Below are positions 1 to 6,086 of a stretch of DNA of 6,086 nucleotides, piece by piece. Below the pieces are notes generated by a model. The model saw nothing but the letters and a program-made list of their open reading frames with translations. It had not been told where the DNA came from and did not search any database. The stretch comes from an uncultured Clostridia bacterium. Lineage in GTDB: Bacteria > Bacillota > Clostridia > Oscillospirales > Ruminococcaceae. Positions within the stretch are counted from its first letter, which is position 1. Every line of letters starts with the position of its first letter. Where the stretch lies: the NCBI GenBank assembly GCA_944388825.1, contig CALXKG010000025.1:1-6086 (forward strand), in the 5' to 3' direction. The position numbers were made by a program, and so were the translations under genes.

Positions 1-1947
1 CTGGCAGGAGGCGGCCTGCTCCCTGGCCGACCCGTCGCCCGGCCGGCAGGCGAAGATGGCCGAACCGACGCTGGTGCTGGAAAGGGCGGTCTCGGGGAGG
101 CCGAGGGCCTGGATCACCTGGACAAGCGAAGCAGGCTTTTCGCCGGCGTTTACCTGCGCCGCCTCTTCCCGGGCCGCTTTGGCGCGGGGGACATAGTCCG
201 GCACCCGGCGGGAGAGGGCGAAGTCGGAGAGCTTGATCGGGTTGCTGCGGTAGGAGGAGGTCTCGCCCGACGGGATCAGCTCGTCGGTGGTCGTGACCGG
301 GTCGCGGATGACGGCGGCCAGCCGCACCAGCAGGTGCTGCTGCAGCAGGTCGAATTTCGGCCAGTCGGTGATGTTCGGCCCCATCCGCAGCGGCTCTTCC
401 GGCTGGGCCTTGCCGAAGCCGTAGTAGCAGCGGCGCTTGTAGACCTCGCCGTCGTACTTGTATTTCTGATGGGGGACGGCATAGTCGATATCGGCGGCGC
501 TGGTCAGGATGCCGCCGTTTGCGGCCGTTGCCGCGATCGACCGGGCGTCCATCAGGGCGACGGCCGCAAGCTGGCCGTCTTTGGGCTTGGAGCCTTCCCG
601 GTTGGGGAAGTTGCGGGTGGTGTGACGGACCGAGAGGCCGCCGTTTGCCGGGACGTCCCCCGCGCCGAAGCAGGGCCCGCAGAAGGCGGGTTTGATGATC
701 GCGCCTGCTTCCAGGAAGTCGGCGGAGATGCCGGCCCGGGTTGCCGCGAGGCTGATGGGAACGGAGGCCGGGTAGACGCTGAGGGAGAAGTAGCCGCTGC
801 CGGTCGAGTGGTTCTTCAGGATCGCCGCCGCCTCGACCAGGTTTTCAAAGAGGCCGCCGGCACACCCGGCGATGATCCCCTGGTCGACCATCAGCCGGGG
901 CTTTTTCTTCACCGTGACGATCTTGTCGGTCAGGTGCAGCCCAACCTTCCCGCCAAAGGTCTTTTTCGCCTCTTCCTCGACCGAGTGGAGGATCTCATGG
1001 AGGTTCTCGTTCAGCTCCCGGATGGTGTAGGCGTTGGAGGGGTGGAAGGGGAGGGCGATCATCGGCTCGACGGCCGAAAGGTCGATCTCGATCAGCCGGT
1101 CATAGTAGGCGGTGGGACCGGGGTGGAGGGCCTTGTAGCGGCTGCCGTGGCCGTGGACCTCGTAGTACTCCCGAATGGTGTCGTCCGCCTCCCAGATCGA
1201 GGAGAGGCAGGCGGTCTCGGTGGTCATGACGTCTATCCCCATCCGGAAGTCGGAGGAGAGGTTCTTGATGCCGGGGCCGCAGAATTCCAGCACCCGGTTG
1301 GTGACAAACCCCTCTTTAAAGACCGCGCCGCAGAGGGCGATCGCGACGTCGTGGGGGCCGACCCCGTGGCGGGGCTTGCCGGTCAGATAGACCAGCACCA
1401 CTTCCGGCGCGTCGATATCGTAGGTGTTCTGCAGGAGCTGCTTGACCAGCTCCGGGCCGCCTTCGCCGACGCCCATGCAGCCGATCGCACCATAGCGGGT
1501 GTGGGAGTCGGAACCCAGGAGCATATTGCCGCAGCCGGCCATCTCTTCCCGGGCGAACTGGTGGATGACCGACTGGTTGGCCGGGACATAGATGCCGCCG
1601 TATTTGCGGGCGGCGGAGAGGCCGAAGGCATGGTCGTCCTCGTTGATCGTCCCGCCGACCGCGCACAGGGAGTTGTGGCAGTTGGTCAGCGCGTAGGGGA
1701 TCGGGAAGGATTGCAGGCCGCTGGCCCGGGCGGTCTGGATGATGCCGACGTAGGTGATGTCGTGGGACATCAGCGCGTCGAACTTCAGCCGCATCTTTTT
1801 CCTGCCGTCCCCCTTGTCGTGGGCCCGCATGATTTGATAGGCGATCGTCTGTTCCCGGTTTTCGTCGGGGACGCCTTCATAGGCGTCCGCCGGGGCGATC
1901 GTCCCGCCGTTTAAGAGGTAGACGCCGGTGTTGGTCAGTTTGATCAT
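1..1947 (-). CDS. Aconitase-superfamily hydratase (YbhJ-like), 3' end beyond window
   Basis: The first 649 codons are open and run off the left edge. Family members I recall are about 750 residues, so roughly 100 C-terminal residues are missing. The protein starts MIKLTNTGVYLLNGG. Aconitase-fold landmarks appear in order: VIHQ (His129, matching the IIHQ histidine of aconitase), GSDSHT (145-150), then the three 4Fe-4S cysteines, Cys362 in GCAGG and Cys423/Cys426 in CGPCFG. The 61- and 3-residue spacings closely match aconitase (63 and 3 in the pig enzyme). GETSSYRSNP (561-570) lies in the C-terminal swivel domain. Where aconitase has the catalytic Asp-His of its CDH motif, this protein reads NCHNSL (89-94). 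The likely reaction is reversible, cluster-dependent, cytosolic dehydration/hydration of a hydroxy-acid such as citrate/isocitrate, but the substrate cannot be read from sequence. The start is set by an AGAGGTG ribosome site 5 bases upstream. It lies 119 bases after purB on the same strand, probably in its transcript. Confidence 0.88.
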   Translation of the reverse strand, partial: MIKLTNTGVYLLNGGTIAPADAYEGVPDENREQTIAYQIMRAHDKGDGRKKMRLKFDALMSHDITYVGIIQTARASGLQSFPIPYALTNCHNSLCAVGGTINEDDHAFGLSAARKYGGIYVPANQSVIHQFAREEMAGCGNMLLGSDSHTRYGAIGCMGVGEGGPELVKQLLQNTYDIDAPEVVLVYLTGKPRHGVGPHDVAIALCGAVFKEGFVTNRVLEFCGPGIKNLSSDFRMGIDVMTTETACLSSIWEADDTIREYYEVHGHGSRYKALHPGPTAYYDRLIEIDLSAVEPMIALPFHPSNAYTIRELNENLHEILHSVEEEAKKTFGGKVGLHLTDKIVTVKKKPRLMVDQGIIAGCAGGLFENLVEAAAILKNHSTGSGYFSLSVYPASVPISLAATRAGISADFLEAGAIIKPAFCGPCFGAGDVPANGGLSVRHTTRNFPNREGSKPKDGQLAAVALMDARSIAATAANGGILTSAADIDYAVPHQKYKYDGEVYKRRCYYGFGKAQPEEPLRMGPNITDWPKFDLLQQHLLVRLAAVIRDPVTTTDELIPSGETSSYRSNPIKLSDFALSRRVPDYVPRAKAAREEAAQVNAGEKPASLVQVIQALGLPETALSSTSVGSAIFACRPGDGSAREQAASCQ

Positions 1948-1952
1948 GAAGA

Positions 1953-1959
1953 CACCTCT
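1953..1959 (-). promoter_or_regulatory. Ribosome binding site of the hydratase gene
   Basis: Minus-strand AGAGGTG ends 5 bases before the ATG at 1947-1945. It is a good Shine-Dalgarno match and fixes the start codon. No in-frame upstream start has comparable support. Confidence 0.75.
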
Positions 1960-2016
1960 CTTTTCCGCCGCGCGGTTGGCGGCTTGTCAGGATGGATACT
2001 GTCAAACGGAACAGGC

Positions 2017-2059
2017 GGGGCTGGGCGGGACGGCTGTGAAAACCCGGACGCGCAGCCCC
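2017..2059 (-). repeat. Inverted repeat just after purB; possible weak terminator or mRNA hairpin
   Basis: Perfect 7-base arms, GGGGCTG at 2017-2023 and CAGCCCC at 2053-2059, enclose 29 bases. An inner CGGG/CCCG pairing is possible. The structure begins 7 bases beyond the purB stop codon, but no U-tract follows on the minus strand, so efficient intrinsic termination is unlikely. It could slow 3' decay or partly lower expression of the downstream hydratase. In this GC-rich gap, chance occurrence is also plausible. Confidence 0.3.
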
Positions 2060-2066
2060 GGATAGA

Positions 2067-3497
<1,431 letters not shown>

Positions 3498-3507
3498 AAG
3501 CGGGTGT

Positions 3508-3514
3508 TCCTTTC
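3508..3514 (-). promoter_or_regulatory. Ribosome binding site of purB
   Basis: Minus-strand GAAAGGA lies 10 bases before the ATG at 3497-3495. Spacing is slightly long and the core is weaker than the AGGAGG of the aminotransferase gene, but no better start exists nearby. Confidence 0.6.
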
Positions 3515-3519
3515 TTATA

Positions 3520-3534
3520 TGTCCGGTGCGGACA
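3520..3534 (-). promoter_or_regulatory. Small hairpin in the purB 5' leader
   Basis: TGTCCG-GTG-CGGACA is a perfect 6-base inverted repeat with a 3-base loop. It sits between the predicted purB transcription start (about 3541) and the ribosome site. As RNA it forms a GC-rich stem about 6 bases from the transcript 5' end, a position where hairpins often protect mRNA. As DNA it could equally be a repressor operator just downstream of the start. The sequence does not match a purine riboswitch or a PurR box that I know. Confidence 0.45.
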
Positions 3535-3547
3535 GGTGTTTTACCCT

Positions 3548-3576
3548 ATTTTATCATATTTTACCGGGTATTGCAA
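3548..3576 (-). promoter_or_regulatory. purB promoter, sigma-70/sigma-A type
   Basis: Read on the minus strand, the -35 is TTGCAA (3571-3576, 4 of 6 consensus), then 17 bases, then the -10 TAAAAT (3548-3553, 5 of 6). A TG one base upstream (3555-3556) gives an extended -10. Transcription should start near 3541, giving a leader of about 44 bases before purB. The promoter lies in an AT-rich island between the aminotransferase terminator and purB. An inverted pair TACCC (3542-3546) / GGGTA (3566-3570) brackets the -10 and could be an operator. Confidence 0.7.
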
Positions 3577-3607
3577 TTCTCAAATGGTAAAAAAGTGACA
3601 GGGGGGA

Positions 3608-3648
3608 GAAAAAGAAAAGGCGCCGGGGAAAAACCCCAGCACCTTTTC
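3608..3648 (-). terminator. Intrinsic terminator of the aminotransferase gene
   Basis: Arms 3614-3628 and 3634-3648 form a 15-pair stem (two G-U wobbles when read as minus-strand RNA) around a 5-base U loop. The RNA then continues with UUUUUC, and the distal arm itself ends in UUUUC. The hairpin starts 10 bases after the TAA stop at 3661-3659. This is a strong Rho-independent terminator and separates the aminotransferase transcript from purB, which has its own promoter just downstream. Confidence 0.88.
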
Positions 3649-3658
3649 CGTATTCCGT

Positions 3659-4945
3659 TTACGCTTCCTGTAACAGCTTTTCGACCGCCGCCAGCTTGCA
3701 GCAGACGGTAAAGATCTCCGCCGCCTTGGAAAGCTCCTCCACCGACGGGTAGGAGGGGGCGATCCGGATGTTGCGGTCGCGGGGGTCCTTGTGGTAGGGG
3801 AAGGCGCAGCCGGCCCCGGTCAGGGTGACGCCGGCCTCTTTGCACAGCGCGATGACCCGGGCGGCGCAGCCGTCCATCACGTCGACCGAGATGAAGTAGC
3901 CGCCCTTCGGCTCGGTCCAGGCGGCGATGCCGCAGCCGTCCAGCTCCCGGTGGAAGGTGTCCAGGACCGTCTGGAAGCGGGGGGCCAGCAGCGCCCGGTG
4001 GCGGAGCATATGTTCCTCGATGCCGGGCAGGTCTTTGAAGAACCGGACGTGGCGGAGCTGGTTTAGTTTGTCAAAGCTGATGGTCTGCATCGCGACCTTC
4101 TGCTTTAACTGGTCCATATTCCGTTTGCTGCACCCGATCGCCGCGACGCCCGCCCCCGAGAAGGAGATCTTGGAGGTGGAGCAGAACATGATGACCATAT
4201 CCTCGGTGCCGGCCTTTTTGCATTCGTCCATCAGGTTTAACAGCTTCGGATGGTCGTCGGTCAGATGGTGGACGGCGTAGGCGTTGTCCCAGAAGATGCG
4301 GAAATCGCCGGCGGCCGGCTTCAAGTTGGCAAACCGTCTGACCGTCTCGTCGGAATAGGTGGTGCCGTCGGGGTTGGAGTACTGCGGGACGCACCAGATG
4401 CCCTTGACCGTCTCGTCGTTGTTGACCCAGCTTTCGACCAGGGTCATGTCGGGGCCTTCGGGGGTCATCGGGACGTTGATCATCTGGATGCCGAAGACCT
4501 CGCAGATGCCGAAATGCCGGTCATAGCCGGGGACGGGGCAGAGGAAGCGGATCTTTTTCTGCTGGCCCCAGGGCTTTTCGCCGCCGGGGAAGCCGAAGAC
4601 CATCGCCCGGGAGACCGCGTCGTACATCATATTTAAAGAGGAGTTGCCGCCGATGAAGACCTCGTCCTCGTCGATGCCCATCACCTCGGCGAACAGCCGC
4701 CGCGCCTCCGGGATGCCCTCCAGCTGGCCGTAGTTGCGGGCGTCCATCCCGTTTTCCAGGATCATCGAATCGGTGCTTTTGAGGACGTCCAGCATCCCCA
4801 TCGACAGGTCCAGCTGCTCGGGGCTGGGCTTGCCGCGGGACATATCCAGCTTAAGGCCCATTTCCTTATAGCGGGCGAATTCCTTCTCCAGGGCGGCGGA
4901 CTGGGCTTCCAGCTCCGCGCGGGTCATTTCTTTATAATCGGTCAT
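3659..4945 (-). CDS. PLP-dependent aspartate-type aminotransferase (type Ic, MocR-like aminotransferase family)
   Basis: This 428-residue fold-type I PLP enzyme begins MTDYKEMTRAELEAQ. It matches the Corynebacterium-type aspartate aminotransferase group (Pfam Aminotran_MocR) recalled from family knowledge, in which the N-terminal block LDMSRGKPSPEQLDLS (33-48) is diagnostic. Other landmarks are NPDG (191-194), the Asp that binds the pyridine nitrogen in WDNAY (Asp220, Tyr223), the Schiff-base lysine Lys259 in STSKISFSGAG, and RIAPSYP (394-400), whose Arg394 should bind the substrate alpha-carboxylate. The likely reaction is oxaloacetate plus glutamate to aspartate plus 2-oxoglutarate in the cytosol; other amino donors are possible because substrate range is not readable. 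The frame stays open upstream to an ATG at 5110, but the start at 4945 has AGGAGG at ideal spacing and fits the family N-terminus. It has its own promoter (5173-5201), an unusually long leader and its own terminator, so it is probably monocistronic. Confidence 0.92.
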   Translation of the reverse strand: MTDYKEMTRAELEAQSAALEKEFARYKEMGLKLDMSRGKPSPEQLDLSMGMLDVLKSTDSMILENGMDARNYGQLEGIPEARRLFAEVMGIDEDEVFIGGNSSLNMMYDAVSRAMVFGFPGGEKPWGQQKKIRFLCPVPGYDRHFGICEVFGIQMINVPMTPEGPDMTLVESWVNNDETVKGIWCVPQYSNPDGTTYSDETVRRFANLKPAAGDFRIFWDNAYAVHHLTDDHPKLLNLMDECKKAGTEDMVIMFCSTSKISFSGAGVAAIGCSKRNMDQLKQKVAMQTISFDKLNQLRHVRFFKDLPGIEEHMLRHRALLAPRFQTVLDTFHRELDGCGIAAWTEPKGGYFISVDVMDGCAARVIALCKEAGVTLTGAGCAFPYHKDPRDRNIRIAPSYPSVEELSKAAEIFTVCCKLAAVEKLLQEA

Positions 4946-5166
4946 ACTTCGCAGCCTCCTACACCATCTATCTGACGGACAAGTCTTTTTCTCTGTCAGA
5001 GCGTCCCCATCCGGGCGGCGGGGTATCCGTCGGTTCCGGGCGGGAAAAACGGGGTATCCCGCCTGAACCCACCGTTTTCCCGGGAACTGTTCCCCAAAAC
5101 GCCGGTTCATCCGGGAAAACGGCCAAATCCGGTTTAATCCGGCGGGGCCATACCGCTCTGCCGCAC
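4946..5166 (-). promoter_or_regulatory. Long structured 5' leader of the aminotransferase gene
   Basis: The promoter at 5173-5201 predicts an RNA start near 5166, so about 220 untranslated bases precede the ATG at 4945. Within it, arms 5111-5122 and 5072-5083 are a perfect 12-base inverted repeat (CCGGGAAAACGG / CCGTTTTCCCGG). Past a 2-base bulge it extends by 4 pairs (5105-5108 with 5084-5087), leaving a 17-base loop. Further hairpins are 5057-5063 with 5039-5045 (7 pairs) and 4971-5000 (6 pairs, 18-base loop), the latter ending 10 bases before the ribosome site. A 10-base direct repeat CGGGGTATCC occurs at 5019-5028 and 5050-5059. I find no T-box antiterminator sequence and no terminator U-tract, and recognise no known riboswitch. 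It may be a cis-regulatory RNA, or only GC-rich spacer that folds by chance. Confidence 0.5.
4955..4960 (-). promoter_or_regulatory. Ribosome binding site deciding the aminotransferase start
   Basis: Minus-strand AGGAGG is a full Shine-Dalgarno core, 9 bases before the ATG at 4945-4943. It decides against the upstream in-frame ATG at 5110, which has no such site. Confidence 0.88.
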
Positions 5167-5172
5167 CATTCT

Positions 5173-5201
5173 ATTATACAACGGCGATCTGCGTTTTGCA
5201 A
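5173..5201 (-). promoter_or_regulatory. Aminotransferase promoter, sigma-70/sigma-A type
   Basis: On the minus strand, TTGCAA (5196-5201) is followed by 17 bases and a perfect TATAAT (5173-5178). Directly upstream is an AT-rich stretch (about 5202-5210) that could act as an UP element. The predicted start is near 5166. The -35 hexamer and spacing are the same as in the purB promoter. It lies in the gap after the helicase gene, so the aminotransferase need not depend on readthrough. Confidence 0.8.
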
Positions 5202-5213
5202 GATATATTTTCC

Positions 5214-5234
5214 AATCCTGCAAATAAATCCTGC
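5214..5234 (-). repeat. Tandem direct repeat upstream of the aminotransferase -35
   Basis: The octamer AATCCTGC occurs at 5214-5221 and 5227-5234, a 13-base period. On the minus strand it reads GCAGGATT, each copy preceded by TTTG or TTTGG, so the similarity extends to about 11 bases. The pair lies 13 to 33 bases upstream of the -35 element, where an activator would bind. No known regulator site is recognised. Confidence 0.5.
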
Positions 5235-5287
5235 CAAACAATTCCGTGTCCGCAGGGCGAGTTCTGTACAGTTTGGACGAAGGGCGC

Positions 5288-6086
5288 TCACCCCTTTGCC
5301 AGCAGCTTCTGTTCCAGGCAGTAGGAGAGGGAGAGGGTCACTTCCCCCTTCGGGAAGCGGACGGTGACGGTGTCTTCCTTGACCGACAGCACCTTCCCGG
5401 CCCCGAGGGAGGGGTGGACGACCGCGTCCCCCGGCGCAAACGGGCTTTTTGGGGCCGCTTTATGCAGGATCCGCCCCCAGAAGCCGGGGGAAGGCTTACC
5501 CTCCGTTTCATCCAGAAAGCTCTCCAAAAAGCGGGAGGGGGCAAGCCCTTTATCCGACCGCGCCGGATAGAAAAGGGTCAGCGTCTCCCGGGCGCGGGTC
5601 GCGGCGACATAAAAAAGCCGCATCTCCTCGTAATAGAGCCGGTTTTTCTCGTCGCTTCCGGCGCCTCCCGGCGGGCGGGCGGGCAGGATGCCGTCGGCGC
5701 AGTCCAGCAGCAGGACATGGTCGTATTCCAGCCCTTTGGCGGCGTGGATGGTCGACAGCCGGACCTTCGCGTCCGGCATATCGGGCGGGGCGGCCAGCGT
5801 CCGCTCCAGAAGCTCCACCCGGCAGAGCAGCGCCGGGATGGATCCTTCCCGTCCGCCCAGTTCCTGAAAAGCCGCGTTCCGCAGCGCCCCCGCCGGGTCG
5901 TCGCCCGAAAGGCAGGCGGCGAAAAAGACCTTGCCGCAGCGGAGGTACCGCCCGATGGCAAATAACGCGTCCAGCGGCTTTTTCCCCCTGATCGCGCAGA
6001 CCGTTTCGCCCAGCCGGGCGGTGCGCGGCCCCTTCTGGGCGGAAAGCCAGCGGCCGATGGGCGTTACCCCGTCCCAGCTTTCGGCC
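5288..6086 (-). CDS. UvrD/PcrA-family ATP-dependent 3'-5' DNA helicase, C-terminal part
   Basis: The 265 C-terminal codons are present; the N-terminal side, with the Walker A and B motifs, is beyond the right edge. Counting from the first full codon, SF1 motif V is LSTIHAAKGLEYDHVLLLD (110-128) and motif VI is EEMRLFYVAATRAR (153-166), whose TRA arginine would be the ATP-sensing finger. Both are characteristic of UvrD/PcrA/Rep helicases, which unwind DNA in repair and replication. Residues 216-265, starting FAPGDAVVHPSLGAGKVLSV, resemble the Tudor/SH3-like tail of PcrA/UvrD that is known to contact RNA polymerase. The linker between motif VI and the tail is about 50 residues. The first 89 visible residues are probably domain 2 but carry no motif I can name. 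The frame ends in TGA at 5290-5288. No clear terminator follows; the next gene has its own promoter 87 bases downstream. Without the N-terminus I cannot say which member of the family this is. Confidence 0.92.
   Translation of the reverse strand, partial: AESWDGVTPIGRWLSAQKGPRTARLGETVCAIRGKKPLDALFAIGRYLRCGKVFFAACLSGDDPAGALRNAAFQELGGREGSIPALLCRVELLERTLAAPPDMPDAKVRLSTIHAAKGLEYDHVLLLDCADGILPARPPGGAGSDEKNRLYYEEMRLFYVAATRARETLTLFYPARSDKGLAPSRFLESFLDETEGKPSPGFWGRILHKAAPKSPFAPGDAVVHPSLGAGKVLSVKEDTVTVRFPKGEVTLSLSYCLEQKLLAKG

Noticed and set aside
334..1914. 526-codon plus-strand open frame lying antisense to the hydratase
   Set aside because: The opposite strand carries a clear aconitase-family protein with cluster cysteines and catalytic motifs. 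The plus-strand product is rich in G, V, D and R with no recognisable fold, as expected from antisense reading of GC-biased codons.
2000..2005. Perfect TTGACA on the minus strand before the hydratase
   Set aside because: The sequence 16-18 bases downstream is GC-rich and has no -10-like hexamer.
4946..5110. In-frame N-terminal extension of the aminotransferase from an ATG at 5110
   Set aside because: There is no ribosome site before 5110, the extra 55 residues look like translated leader, and the start at 4945 has AGGAGG and the family-typical N-terminus.
5134..5151. Five-codon leader ORF (M-A-P-P-D-stop) near the 5' end of the aminotransferase transcript
   Set aside because: It could be a leader peptide, but it lacks a good Shine-Dalgarno sequence, has a single Asp codon and no attenuator U-tract follows; short frames like this are common by chance.
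5264..5271. Palindrome CTGTACAG just beyond the helicase stop
   Set aside because: It is only 8 bases, with no flanking symmetry or second copy. It is too short to call an operator, and without a U-tract it is not a terminator.
4968..5291. 107-codon minus-strand frame spanning the helicase-aminotransferase gap
   Set aside because: It runs across the -35, -10 and leader in one frame, overlaps the helicase stop region, and has no domain or ribosome site.
5246..5965. 239- and 180-codon plus-strand open frames opposite the helicase
   Set aside because: They are antisense shadows of a frame carrying unmistakable SF1 motifs V and VI, and their arginine/proline/glycine-rich products have no recognisable domain.

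Overview
The window carries four protein genes, all read from the minus strand. In transcription order they are: the 3' part of a UvrD/PcrA-type DNA helicase (6086 to 5288), a complete type Ic (Corynebacterium-like) aspartate-type aminotransferase (4945 to 3659), a complete adenylosuccinate lyase purB (3497 to 2067), and the first 649 codons of an aconitase-superfamily hydratase (1947 to 1, running off the left edge). No plus-strand gene, RNA gene, mobile element or CRISPR array is supported.

Organism: the DNA is GC-rich by eye, with strong G/C bias at third codon positions. It nevertheless uses AGGAGG-type ribosome sites, TTGnnn-N17-TATAAT-like promoters in short AT-rich islands, and an intrinsic hairpin-plus-U terminator. 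The clostridial-type long PurB, the Pfam MocR-like aminotransferase and the YbhJ-like hydratase fit a high-GC anaerobic Firmicute (class Clostridia, for example Oscillospiraceae or a relative). This assignment is inference from gene families and signals, not a database match.

Region by region: 5288-6086 is the helicase C-terminus with motifs V and VI and a Tudor/SH3-like tail. 4946-5287 is a 342-base gap holding a good sigma-70-type promoter (5173-5201), a tandem 8-base direct repeat upstream of it, and a long (about 220 nt) GC-rich leader that can fold into several hairpins, the largest on a perfect 12-base inverted repeat. 3659-4945 is the aminotransferase, closed by a strong terminator at 3608-3648. 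3498-3607 holds the purB promoter, whose -10 region lies in three TAAAAY units phased at exactly 10 bases, plus a small leader hairpin. 2067-3497 is purB. 1948-2066 has no complete promoter and only a poor terminator candidate, so purB and the hydratase are probably co-transcribed. 1-1947 is the hydratase.

How they may work together: an aspartate-type aminotransferase would supply aspartate, which PurA (not in this window) joins to IMP; PurB then splits adenylosuccinate and SAICAR and releases fumarate. The hydratase belongs to the aconitase superfamily, so three adjacent genes touch C4/C6 acids and aspartate nitrogen. That link is an inference from gene order. I see no clear sign of a wholly new system. 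The most unusual items are the structured leader of the aminotransferase gene and the altered active-site segment of the hydratase.
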